Shown: one piece after another, positions 11,744 to 25,900 of the stretch
Layout of the letters: each line of letters begins with the position of its first letter
Position numbering within the stretch: position 1 is the stretch's first letter
Assembly: GCA_025642075.2 (NCBI GenBank)
Contig: JAODUO010000467.1
Location: 122,501 to 186,500 of the forward strand
Source: Ridgeia piscesae
Lineage: Eukaryota > Annelida > Polychaeta > Sabellida > Siboglinidae
Direction: 5' to 3'
DNA length: 64,000 nt
Position numbers and translations under genes: made by a program
The notes under the pieces: generated by a model
What the model was told of the DNA's origin: nothing
The model's input: only the letters and a program-made list of their open reading frames with translations
Database searches by the model: none

Positions 11744-14700
11744 CTGAAAAACGTGTTATAATAACGATAAATATTTGAAAGAACTGTGTCCATAAATCTT
11801 AAATACTTGCAGCACCATATATAAAATTGCAAAGAACCATATGTATGAATAAATTGCAGCACAATATATACAATACACAAGGACCATCTGTGAGTTTCAT
11901 CTAGCATCACATATCAATATTTTATGCTATGATACTACTAAAACATTAACATCATCTTCTCAGTATTTTACAAACTTCCATTCCTCGGGGAGGGGGGGGG
12001 AGTCAGAGGCCAGACAAAAGTAATTTGGTCATATCAGACATCATCTTTCCGAGATGATTCTTAAAGGTTCAAATCAAATAAAACCAATTCAAAGAACAAG
12101 TGAAGATAAGATAAAAACATACAGCTGTTTAAATTAAATGGTGTGTGAATAAAATGTATTATTATCAAATAGCAACACCAATGACTTTGATGAGAGATTA
12201 CAAAGTGGTGACATACTTGCAAGCAATAAGTACAGTGAGGCCAACGACGACAAAGACAAGAGCCAGAGAGCCAGCAACAATGATGGCGACGAGAGAACTG
12301 TCCATGGGTGCTACAAGAGAAACAGAAGCACTAAGTGCAACAAGAGAACAAGTGTTGCACTGGCACAATGGGGTCCCGACATAAAGGTTCCAATGTACCT
12401 TACATGGCTAACTAACAACTAACAAGACATGGCACAGCAGCGTGTCCTGGAATCCAAGTAACATGCAAAAAACAAAATACATTGTACGTTTACTGATTAT
12501 ATAAATATATACCTTTAAAAAACGTCGAAAAATAAACAATTAAATAATGCTTTAAGGCAAATAATTAAAATTATAATAAATAATTAAATAGTTACGTAGG
12601 ACATCACATAAAGACACCGTTAGAGTAGACAGAATGAGGGAAAAGTTGATGACAGTAAGTTCTTGGAGACATTTATGAACCCTTCCTACCTGTCTTTTCA
12701 CACTTGTCACCTGTGTACCCTCGCTTACAGGAGCAGGTGACGCTGCCATCAGCACTGGCTGTACACAGGCCGTTGTTCTCGCAGTGCCCCACGCACGGAT
12801 CTGTGCCAAACACACATACAATCACTGCTAGCTAAGTTTGAAAGCATCCGGGGCAAGATGCAGTAAACAGGATGAAATGTTTATTTAAATACATAATTTT
12901 AATACAGAAATGCGACAAACATCATTCGTATTTTTTAATAAGTGTATTTTTAGCCAGAGAGCGCCACCCTGCTGCACATGCAACCACACACAGAGACGCT
13001 GTGCACTGTATGCCAAGTTTTAATTACAGAATAATTTAATATCAAATTCTTGCAACAATCCTGCAAAAAATAGTTCACACCTGATTACCATTCTCTATAA
13101 TTGTTTTAATTAAATGACTCCACAAATAAACAGTAAAACTGCCAACATAAATTCCATTACAGTTTTGACCTAATAGTATTTTCATAATATAATAGCAATC
13201 TTGCAAGGGTGATATTGACATACAACTACTGCATGTATCACACGTTAAGTTTTCTCACCTCTACAAATCTTGCCATCACCAAAATACCCTTCCTTGCAGC
13301 TGCACAGGAACCAATCAGGCGTGGGGGTGCACAGACCATGGTCAGGGTGACAGTCGTTTGCCCCTGTCGTACAGCGGTTTATGTCTCCAGCAATACATAG
13401 GGTGTCCGAGATTGCCCCAGGGTTTACTGTCTTTGTACCCTTTGGGCAGAAAATGCAACTGTCCTTTCCCCTGTTTGGCTGGTAACTGCCGACAGGGCAG
13501 ACTTGACAAGTGTCACTGGTTGCGTCTCTGTAGTTGCCAGGGGCACACTCAACTGAAACATCAATGTGATGGTGTCAACACTTGTGTCACCAACACTGGT
13601 GACAAATGTAGCAGACTTGTCTTGAGAACATGGTGACATTATTGACATAGTGCCATAGAAATGTCTTACTGTTATAAACAAATTATAGTTTTTTTCAGGC
13701 ACCCTGACAAACATATGCATAATTAGCAGCAGAGAACCATAGGCTGAAGAAACGACTATTGAATGCATTTGTTTGCTCTCAGAATCATTCGAATGTGCTC
13801 ACCAACATTGCAGTCATCACTGGAGGTGGCGCCACCAGCGGCTGTCGTGTAACCATAGGAACACAAGCTACATGCGTCACCGGACGTCGTGTCTTTGTAG
13901 CTGCCCTTTTCACATGGGACACACGCCCCGGCCTCTCCCAACTCCTCCCCCTTGGGACAGCCGTCTGCAGCCACAGTCTTATGTCACACACAGGGTGTGA
14001 TTCACATGCACAGTAATACAGCACTTTAAGGGGAGCTGGAATGCTTTAACAGCCATTGCCCAAACACAGGAAGATACCATGTATTTGTAGAGGATATGTG
14101 ACCATGATTTAATGAGCATGTAGCCATGGTATATTTTTTTAAACAAACTTGGATATCTTTTATCACTGGGCGCCAGTTTAATGAAGTGACTAAGAAGAAC
14201 ATTATTAATGCTAAGACAACTGTCTTAGTAAACAGCAAGTTAGTAAACAGCAAGGTCTTATTAATAAGCGAACGTATGAATTTTAGTAAACAATTAAGTG
14301 ACGCTAAGTAACTGCGTAAATTTAAGAATGCCTCTAGCATGAACCCAGCCCCGACACGTTTGTGTTGCACTGACCTATACACAGGGTACTGGTTATCGCC
14401 CCCTCCTGAGCTGTAGTGTGCCCTGCTGGACAGGGTGTACAGTGGTCCTGCCCCCTCTCTTCCTGGTAGTAGCCAATGAGGCAGGGTTGACACCCCTGGG
14501 TGGTGACGGAGTAGAACTTGCCCTTGGGACAGTCGGCTGACAACACAGGTTCAATGTGCAAAGAACTGATCCAGAATTTTAATCCTGATTACAACCATAA
14601 CAATACAGTCATCCACCATTAATTTCCTGTTTTGTAAAAATGATCTTCAAATATGTAGTAAGGATGTCTCTGCAGTTGAGACTAGTAAGTAGCACAACTT

Positions 14701-16654
14701 GTCTCAACTTCCACATCGTGACACTTCAATAACTTGATGACATTAATAGAGATCACACGAGAAGACATGAGAGAAGAAGAGCAGCTGAGATGACAAATGA
14801 AATGAGAACAGATGACAAGACACAAAAGAAGAGACGAGAAGACGCAAGTTAGCAGATGAGATGACTCCAGAAATGAGAACAAGGGACAAGCACGAGATGA
14901 GAGCACGCGAGACGATGTGAGAGAAGACATATAAGACTTCAAACAAATAGAAGACAAATGGACAGAGACAAATGAGAAGTCACAATAGAAAAGAACTAAT
15001 CAGAATACACGAGAAAAGAGAACAAGTGACAAGACACAACTGAAGGTGAAATGAGAAGACAAAAGTGAAGAAATAAGAAGACAGAAGAGAACAGGACAGT
15101 GAGAAGTGTGTGGTGGAGACGTACTGTAGCACTGTGTGACGTTAGTGGCACGTTCCCCTGTAGTTGTCTGCCCACTGGGACATTGGAGACACTCGGTCTG
15201 GGCCTCTTGGTCATTGTACTCCCCCTTCACACACGGCTCACACGTCTTGTTGTTCGTCTCATAGAACGTGCCTTGAGGACAGTTCACTGAAACACGGTTA
15301 GCCAGGTTATTTCATTTTGTTATTTTTTACACAATAACAAACATTTGTAATTATGGAAGTCAAGATCAGCGAGACTTTGGAGAGACCAACTACACGAGTA
15401 CTGGGAGGGCATAATCTGGCAGAGGATAGCGCGAGACAGACAGCTCTGGAAACACCAAACTGAGGCCTTTGCCCAACCACGGGACACTAAGGCTGCACAA
15501 TGATGATGATGATAAACGTGTTTACAGTGCACTTCATTTATCCATGATAAACTGATAATTTATAGTTGAAAATTAAAACACTACGTGAATATTTCCAGAA
15601 ATACACATACATACTGTATAAAAAATAAAAAAATGTTTTCACACACCTAAATCAAATAAAATGTAACTACCGGAGGTAATGAAAATAAAAACAAATTAAT
15701 ATAAGTAATAAAATGACCAAATATATAGGAATAAAAAATAAACAATACACTTAATATACTATAATATACTGTACAGTAAACCATACAGTCAATTGCCATG
15801 GCTTACTGAACTTACACATTAATTTTGTTTCAAGTGATACAAGGCTGTTGAAGTGGTCACCTACCACAGGCTGTTTGGTCAGCATTGAGGACCTGACCGG
15901 CGGCACAGTTCTGACCGGTGCTGATACTGTTGGCCGTCACTGACGTCACATTGAGACCCTCCGTGAAATTGCCCCCCTTCACTAGGTCACTCACCCCCTG
16001 CGCGGCTGTGGTGGCATTGCCAGAGCTGCAACCAAGCCAGCGTGAGAGCCACAGCTTCCATCTACACACCTGTCCACCTGTCACCTCAACAGACGTCTAC
16101 CTGTCACTTGGACAGGTGTCTACGTGTCACTTGGACAGGTAAGGGCTATTGCTGAACAGGTACAAAATCGGGATGTTTCTTTTACCTGAGGAGACTTGCT
16201 GGATGTTAAAGAATAATGTCTAGCATCAACAAATCCCTAACAACTGAAAACACATCACAGACTGGGAGGGAGCACATATTTTTGATAAAGAGCCAAACAA
16301 AAGAACACGGCAGAGAAAGGAAGTCATCTGGATTAGGAAGACAAAAACACCAATTAACGAGGGCAATTACGAGCTAATCCATGTGTAAGATGACGTGATC
16401 TGTCACTGAGGAAATCAATGTGTAAGGCCAACAAAAGTTTCTACAGGTAAACGAAGCATCTCGATTTGGATTTGAAAAATTTTGATCTGAAAAAGAACCA
16501 TCCTGAGAGATGTTAATTAAATGTAAAAACTTTATTTAATTAATCTGTATGTTTTCAATTACCCAGGATAAGCTTTGAAAATGGGTGGTAGGTATACTTG
16601 TGTATGCATAAATTCTATGTATACAACATCTGTGTTTGGATACACGTGTATGTG

Positions 16655-16713
<59 letters not shown>

Positions 16714-16920
16714 CGTGTATCCAAACACAGATGTTGTATACATAGAATTTATGCATACACAAGTATACCTACCACCCATTTTCAAAGCTTATCCTGGGTA
16801 ATTGAAAACATACAGATTAATTAAATAAAGTTTTTACATTTAATTAACATCTCTCAGGATGGTTCTTTTTCAGATCAAAATTATTTCTGCCTAACTTTTT
16901 TTGGTTTGTTTTTGCGTCTT

Positions 16921-16984
<64 letters not shown>

Positions 16985-19900
16985 AAGATCGCAAACAAAC
17001 CCAAAAAAAGTTAGGCCAGCAAATTAATTTCAGGAGAATGAAGGCTATATTTTTTTCAAACTCTCTTGAAAGTCTGGTGCCAAGACGCAGTCACAGGAGC
17101 GCTGGATTATGTTAACATACATCGATTACACAGGTGAAAAAATTAAGAACAAAAGCGCAGCTCACCCGTTGACGGGAATATTGAAGGTGATGTCATAGAC
17201 AGAGTTTGTCGCCCTCTTCTTCCTCCTGTTTGTCTGCTCCCCACACGTCACCGACACGTCGGAGAAGTCACACGCCCCACTGCACAGACCGAAGCGGAAG
17301 TTGAGCTGCTGCATGATGGAGATGAAGGCACTTCTCAGCTGCTTCTTGCGGGTCTCGTCACACGGCCCCTCGTCCGCCGCACTCAGACTACCCCCCACAC
17401 TCGGGGTGGCGGGGAACATCCCTGTCAGGCAGAGACACGGGGTGTTTAATGGGAGGGTGTCTGCTTGTTAGTTGTATTTTACTTATTATTATTAAGAGGG
17501 AGAGGGAGAGGGAGAGGGAGAGGGAGAGGGAGAGGGAGAGGGAGAGGGAGAGAGGAGAGGAGAGGGAGAGGGAGAGGGAGAGGGAGAGGGAGAGGAGAGG
17601 GAGAGGGAGAGGGAGGGAGAGGAGAGGGAGAGGGAGAGGGAGAGGGAGAGGGAGAGGGAGAGGGAGAGGGAGAGGGAGAGGGAGAGGGAGAGGGAGAGGG
17701 AGAGGGAGAGGGAGAGGGAGAGGGAGAGGGAGAGGGAGAGGGAGAGGGAGAAACCATCTTGCAGTTGACTTACTAGCGCAGGCAGCAAAGCGGAAGGGTG
17801 TGTTTCTCGCAGGGTTCCATGTGCCCTCCTCCCCACACTTGTAGAAGGGTGGTGGCTGGTCATCAAAGGGAAAGTCATGGTCCTTCACACAGATCACCTG
17901 CAAACAACAAGTACACATTCTCAAATCAAGTCTACACTTCCTCATCCAAAATGCTACAATAAATATTTAAAAATCAAATTATGACCATTAGAATTACAAC
18001 TAGAACTAAAACTGGATTAATGAATTAAGTTTTATGCCATTTGCCAATTTATTTCTAGATATGCATCTGCACACGTCATATTTTCAGACATGCAAAAACA
18101 TCCACAATAACACTGATGTCCAATACGGTGTTAGCCGTAACAATGAAAACAAACAACACATCTTTGGTATGCAAGGTTAATACTGGTTATTTTAATTGTG
18201 TTATCCAGTTAACTTTGTTGCATTACCAGATGATTGTAATTAAATTCTTGCGAAACCAATTAGGATTATTGTAGATATTTTATAAACTTACCAAATACCC
18301 ACCTTTGCATATTGTCCAAATGTCCAGAAGCCAAATGCTGCAAGGCCATTGACTGGGGCTGGGGGCTGGGCACAGTCAAACGCTACAATTAACACAAAGT
18401 TACAGGTCATAAGTCAAACCAGCACAGATTTAAGGTGTTGTCTTTTTATTACAAAATGATGTTATATAGATGTGATGTTTGAGTAACGATAAAATGTGGC
18501 TAACTTGTGTAGTTCTACGTCTGTTAAGTTGGTTTATTCTTTGTAATAGTCATTATGTAGTTGCATGTCATCACACGTAATTACACTGCTCTCACATCAG
18601 CCATGAAGTCACTGGTGTGCTTAAAAACAAACATGGCAGTATTATAAACAATGGGCCAGTTCTAACAGATTAACTACACAAATCACTTTTAATCAGCCAC
18701 ATTAAAATATTGATGTTTGCTTGTTTCATCTGAGTATTACTTGACGAATATCATGTCCACATTGCAAGTTGACACGTGATTCCATGACTACCTGAGCTGT
18801 AATGAAGTGATGTACTTACGAAGGACAAACAACTTGAAGCTGCAGCTGGCGCTGTTACCTGCAGCATCCGTCGCTATGTAAGTCACAAAGTACTCGCCGT
18901 ATGAAAATACCTGGCCTGAAACAGAACACAAGATATACAGTCTCCCCTTGTAGAGTGCAGTGGCCCAGGTGTTGAGCTTCGGACTCGACTAAGAGAACCT
19001 GTATGAAAAGCTTTCTCACATTAATTGCAGCATGCCTGGATGCTTCCCAGAGAAATTGAGACAGTGTTTGATGGAACAGGTCTGTCAGGGAAGTAAAGTG
19101 TAAAGCGTTTTGAGCAGCCCTGAGGACTGGATACTGCACTGTATAAGAACTTGCCTTTATTGACTGTTACTACATACTGTATGTAATGGGACACATATAA
19201 ACAATATAGGTGTCCAAAACCAAACAATGCTTAAAATAACTGTATGTAGATTCTTAGGGTGTGTGAAAACAGTCACCCAGACATCCACAGCGCTCCAAGT
19301 CTGGTGGTTTCCCTCTGGCATAAGACATCAAACAAAGGACATATCGCTGGAGTCACCTACAAACAACTCAGCAGCCACTCTTGCTGGTGTCATTAACTCA
19401 CTAAGAGTGTCACATGGAAATGACGAGATGCCCACCTGGTCTGTGACTCTGTGTCAGGTTGACAACTCCGATGTTGTCTGTGAAGACAGGCTCTGGCCAG
19501 GAGACCTTCATCAGGCGACTGGTGCTGTTGACGACCCTTGTGTCGTTGGGACAGGTCACGACCTCTGGCACACTCTTGTCTGTCGCAGTCAAACATGACA
19601 TTGTACTATACTAACATTTGAACCACGGCTTCTGTTGCTGCACCAACTGTCAGTATACTAATAAAGTTGGAAGTTACTGAGAGCCCAACTGCACTTAAGA
19701 TACAATGCTCTGTATTAGATAAGTTGAAGGTGTTACACAATTTCATCATTTAAAAATGCACTTCTATACCCATCTGAGAGTGGAGAGTGGAGAGTGGAGA
19801 GTGGAGAGTGGAGAGTGGAGAGTGGAGAGTGGAGAGTGGAGAGTGGAGAGTGGAGAGTGGAGAGTGGAGAGTGGAGAGTGGAGAGTGGAGGTTGGAGTGA

Positions 19901-22900
19901 AGGAAAGTTTTAAGAAACTGGTGAGTTGTAGGTTGAAATGGGCCATGTGGAACGAATGGTAGATGAACAATTGGCAAGAGAACAGACAGTCAGAAAGTGG
20001 AGGGGGAAAAGAGGCGAAGACAATTGAGAATCTGATGGGAGACGGCATTAAGAGATCTGGAAAGAGAGGGAGGAGAATGAGAGAGAACAACAGCAAGAGT
20101 TGGAGACTGTTGCTAGGGAACATAGTGAGAGAAAGGTGAGGAGAGGAAAGAAAAGATGAAGAACAGATGACAGTAGCCATGGCCAACCTCACCCGTGATG
20201 ACAGGGGCAACAAGAGGAGAGCAACTTATCCCCCAGAGCTCCCTTGCATGCTCATCCATATGTTCACAGCTTGAATACAGCTAAGTGATTTTGAGATGGA
20301 CCTAAGCCTATCGTCTTGACGTACCTCTGAGTTTGGTGTTCCAAGACTTAGCCTTAACATAATTTGTTTCTATTATGAAGACCACTCTGTATCAGTTGTA
20401 TACATCCAGTGACTGTAGGTACATATTGAATATCAAAAATACCAACGCAGGGGATTCACACGTGCACAGGCCTCACCTATGACGATGTCACACAGACTGC
20501 CCTCATAGCCGGGGGGACATACGGAGCCTCCGCATATAGACGGCACCTTCTTGTCAACATCATTCTCCCACTGACCGTCAAACTCCACCCACGTCACCAC
20601 GTCACCCTGGCTGCTGTCACCACTGCAGTTCTGGGCCATCCCTGCTATGACATCAGAGGCCAGAGCCGTGCTGGGAGACACAACCAGAAACTTGATTCAG
20701 TCAACATTAATGATAACAACAACTTTTCATAATTTTCTTTTCTCGTATCAGTTTCATCAAAGATTCAATGGATGTTACATAGACAAAATACAAACTGTCA
20801 AAACCTATAAATAAAACAAATTATATGCAATTAAACTAAGCACGGTATATAATGTTGTTTGTTTCTATATAAACAGGTCAATGACGGTTTTTAAATGCAG
20901 ACATAACAAATGAATTGTTTACATTGATAGTTGTTGGTAAATATTCTGTAAATTATACTTTTTGTTGAGTTTTGGTTTTTACCTACATTTTTAATAAAAA
21001 GCAGCAATTTTCAAATGTAGTACACTAACCATGCATTCACAGTATGTACAGAATCGATGAAACATGTCAATTCATCAATCATTAACTTTGTATGACGGAC
21101 ACGATTGACCTTTTCCTCAAACCTAATGGCTCATATCTCAATGTCGTTAACATTTTCTTTACCTGTGTAGGTTGACCCGGCTGAGTTCACCTTTGAACTG
21201 ACTGCCGATTGGGTTGCTTCCTACAGCTTGGCCCAGTGTTAGTGTCAATCTGCAGGAAAACATTGATACAGTCCTTCAGGGAGACAAACCGTTTGACATC
21301 ACAAGCAGACATATATTTCATTATTATCATTGTGTCTATCTCAGTCAGCTTACATGGTCAAATGACCATGTCGTCTGCCAAAATACAAACAGCAAATAAT
21401 TGCATTTGCATGACGATAATAACAAGCAACTTTCTGTTAAATTAACTTTAATCAACAATGATCATCCACTGTTTACATTCGAGTGTCAGTAAATTTTATC
21501 ACGGAAACATTCAGACTGGTCTATCCGGAAGCGAATTGAAACACTCACTTGCCCGACACCTTCTTCCCAATCCCGTAGTTTGTGCCAGTGCCGACTACAG
21601 CGCCATCTAGGAACATGGTCCACCTGCCACCTAGTGAGTTGGTGCTGAAGCATGCGTGGTGCCATGAGCCGTCATTAGGCGTGTAGCTGACGTCGAAGTC
21701 AGACGAGCTACTGAAGAGTGACACATGTGTCCCAGAGTCGTCAAACACCAGCAGGTTCTTGGCACCGCGGCTGAAGTCAAACACAAACATTTCTCTGTAC
21801 TTGTCAATCCTGCTGACATTTCCACCAGTCTCCCAGATCTATTTTGAAACTCCCGGTCAGCAAGAAAAGAAGGACCTTTCCCAGATTAAAGGCATCGGTG
21901 GCAGTTGGAGATGTTTTAAAGAATTGAGGGTGGGTGTAGGTTGGTATTTTTGATGTCGGGTACTACCAGAGTTAGCCTGTTTTCTGTTTGAAAATATTAG
22001 CCAGTGTTACTGCTCATCCAAACAAGATATATGCAGTCGAAGGTAATGATCCGGTTTCTTGGTTCATTGTTAATTAGTTTTACCTCTCAAGAAACTTTTT
22101 TCTTAACAAATATGGACAAAGATACGTTTCTTGAGAGGTAAAACATTTACTAATTAAGATACATGCAGTTAGATTCTTTTACTTTGTCAACTGTAAACTA
22201 ACATTTGCTAATAAACAAGTTATGTAAAATGTTCAGATAACGGATATGAAATATTGTCTCAATTTATGGCAGGGTTTGTGACTAAAACATCAAAGCAAGA
22301 CATATTTGCTGTGCGGATGTGTTCCTTTAAGATGAGTAACCACTACTTCTGACAGGGTGACTCTACATCGACATACCTGATAGTAAGATAGGTTCCAGTC
22401 CCACTGACCATCGCAAAGCGCAGCCATAAACACACCGTCAGTGCCATCATGTTGTTCACAGTGACACCTGGTGGTGAACTGACCGAACCATTTTCTCCGT
22501 GAAAAAACAGATCAAAGTCGGGTGACTTCACTGAAAGCAATAATAGTGATAGAGTAGAAATGTTGTTAGAAAGGAACATGACAGAACCTCTTATTTATTG
22601 TAGTGTGAGTATGATTGATTATAACTGTGGTTTATAATTGCTAGCTATGATAACTGTGGTTTATAATTTCATGGTAATAAATAATAAATAACTACTATAA
22701 ACACATTCTGATTATTTTACTAGATATCTAATAATCAATTCATTTTATACAGCATCATTTCCAGATATAAAAGCTGTTCAAATGTGCTTAAAACGGAATC
22801 AGTTCACAAAGTAGTACAAATAATTTCATTTTGGGAAAACAGTTTTAAACCATAAATAAATTATTTTTGATAAAATGTTACAAAAATAAATATTTCAAAG

Positions 22901-25900
22901 ATAAAATAATTTGTTTAAATAACATTGTAATAATTACATTCATCATCATCAAAGGCCACATACATTTCTCACAGGTGTCCCCCGTGTAGAGGGGTGGACA
23001 CACACAGGTCAAGGTCATCCAGCCATCGATGCAGGTGGCGCCGTTGTGGCAGGGGTTGGACACACATTTATCTGTCTTGCTCTCGCAGTTGTCGCCGTAA
23101 TACTCCTCGAGACAGGAGCAGTTGTAGCCACCGACCAGCTGGGTGCAGTTGGAGCCATGGAGACAGGGGGAGGACTCGCACTCGTCTATGTCAGTCTCAC
23201 ACAGCTCACCTGTGTAACCTGACAACAAACCACAGGTCAAGTAAAAGAGTAAAGGTAATTTCCTATGTAGCATAGTATCCATTCTTCAGGACAGCTCGAG
23301 GCACTTTACACTTTACTCCTCACTCCCTGGCCGACCAGTTCAATCAAACACGTTGATTCCACTGTGAAGCCGCAATAAACGTGTGAAGATTCTTCATACA
23401 CAAATATCCACCACTGTCTAGAGCCAGGTACTCAGTCATACAGCTACCTCAACTGGAACAATGTAGAGTGAACAAACTTGCCGAAGGTTCGACACGGCAA
23501 CATAGGATTTGAACCAAAGTTCTCCTAGTTGAGAGTCCATAGCTCTAGCTACTGAGCCTCAGTGTCACTAGTAGGACGTGAAGTAAACATGGGTAAGTTC
23601 TTATACAGCTCAGTGTTCATCTTTCTGTGCTGGTTTTGAGGGTGGTCACTGCTAGGTGCCTGTTGTCCTCAGTGGCCCTTTATGTCTTTTATCAAGACTG
23701 GACCAACATTTAATGTGACCTCGACGGATACATAATCCTCAATGTTGAGTGCCAGATTTTCCACCAAATATATCATGCCTACCCAGTCTGGATGTTGTAC
23801 TTGGGGTGATGGAATGTCGGGCGGATATGCTAATCATTACGTTACTGTGTGCCTGTAAACTGTTGAAAGACCTACAGTACATAGAACTATTGATAGAAGC
23901 AAAATAAGTAAGGCATAGTTTCTACGATTGTTCCAAATTACATAACCTTTGTCAGACATCCGTGTATAAACAATGACAACATAAACACATCATGAAACTA
24001 AACATATGCTACTTGCAGCAAAAAAGACTTCTAAATTAAAGTATTATTATTTATTATTATTACTACTCTATAATTACATAATATTAAAAGCGTTGTGACA
24101 CTCACAGACATGTAGACTTACCAGGAACACACTGACATGTGAATGCAGCAAGCTGGTTGCTGCATGACGCCCCATTCTGACATGGATCACTGACACAGTT
24201 ATCTGTCATTGCGTCACAACTCTCACCCTCCCAGCCCTCTGTGCAACTGTCAATGTAAGACAAGTCAACTCAGTATATGACAGATCAGTTCATTTGTCAT
24301 GGCATTTAGTCTCTATATCCCAGATATCTTCATTCGAAAAGCATTTTGACTTCCACAAAAAGCATTCAGTCACTTTGCAGTTACCGGTACATGAAGACCA
24401 TTCGTCTACAAATATCCTTCATTAACACACACATATCCACCATACAGTGAATGAAACTGCCAATGCCACAGAAGAAACCAACTTGTCACCTGGTCACACT
24501 GTCTTATATGTTAACGTTACATCGTCACAGAAAGAATACAGAACCACATCCAGTTTCAGGAGAATAACTGCAATTTTGTATGGTAACAGAGTTGACATTT
24601 TATCAAGGGGTTTACAAATGATGGCAAAATAAGACTAAATTATAATCTGACAATACATAGATCACGTTATAGAGATCTACACAAAAACTTTACGAAAGAA
24701 GTGCGGCGCATGAAGGGTGATATAGAAACATGACTCGTACTTGCAGCGGAAGCCGTTAAGCAGGTCTGTACAGTTCGCTCCATTCTGACAGGGTTGGGAC
24801 AAACACTCATCTGCGTTGACATCACAAAGCTGTCCCGTCCAGCCAGGCACACACTGACACGTGAACTGGTTGACACCGTCTGTACAGGAGCCTCCGTTCT
24901 GACAGGGCCGTGGCTCACACTCATCTATATCCACCTGTCATGACACATCATCAGGTTTAACCTCAGACAGCTGAGAAAGAAAACATCTTTTTCGACAATT
25001 TTGTACTGCTTAATTAAGGGTTCTTGCTGGTTTTAGGGTTCATATCGAATGGCAGATGGTTGTAAATTGATTAGTTGTGATGTTTTTCTTGTTTTCTGAG
25101 AGTATTCCAAGGATTGCTGGATCAGTCTGGCGCCGTGGTAAATGCATGAGAAAAAGAGCAGGAGACAGGGATAGTGGAGAAGGCACTGAAATGGACCAAA
25201 TGAGTGAAAACAAAACAGAGGACTAGTATTAACGTCAGAGTTCACACACGAAGACGACTGTACAGAGGTATCAGCAAGAAGTACATTTAAACACTTACAG
25301 AACAGTTGTGTCCAGTGTAGCCAGCCTGACAGTCACAGTTGAAACTGTTCACTTGGTCAGTGCACGTGCCATTGTTGTCACAAGGTTCTTCCTCGCAATT
25401 GTCAATGTCTGTTTCGCATAGCTCACCTGATCGGACAGATGTTGATGCTCGTAAATGTGATTTACCTGAAGTGTCAACTGGACCAGAAGACTTTAAAGTC
25501 CACCAAGTTCTGGTCTGTTTCTTGACAAGGCTAAATTAATTACCTTATTAAATAATAAAAGTAACAAAGTTTTGTTTGCCAAAATCCACCGAAACTCAAT
25601 CAACATTCCATGATGAACACCACATCACATATTACTGGGATTTTACTGCAATGCATATATAAACTTAATGGCACAACCATGAAGTCAATGTCATAATGTC
25701 AATCACAGGAGCTTCTTGTATAAATCATTAAATAGATAATGTATATAATGTGTTGCCTCACAGAGTTGATGTTGATACTGGTAACATCCAAAAGTCACAC
25801 ACCTGTATATCCGGGAAGACAATCACAGGTGTATCCGTTGATGTGGTCAATACACTGAGACTGGTGGAGGCAGGGAGAAGACTCGCACTCGTCCACATTC

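Noticed and set aside
16536..16824. Two matching small open frames on opposite strands ending ...[11 protein letters not shown]
   Set aside because: They are mirror images produced by the palindrome arms, not genes.
17449..17945. Arg-Gly/Glu-Gly and Pro-Leu/Ser-Leu repeat frames
   Set aside because: They come from the (GGGAGA)n array. The real coding part is the exon 17774-17897 only.
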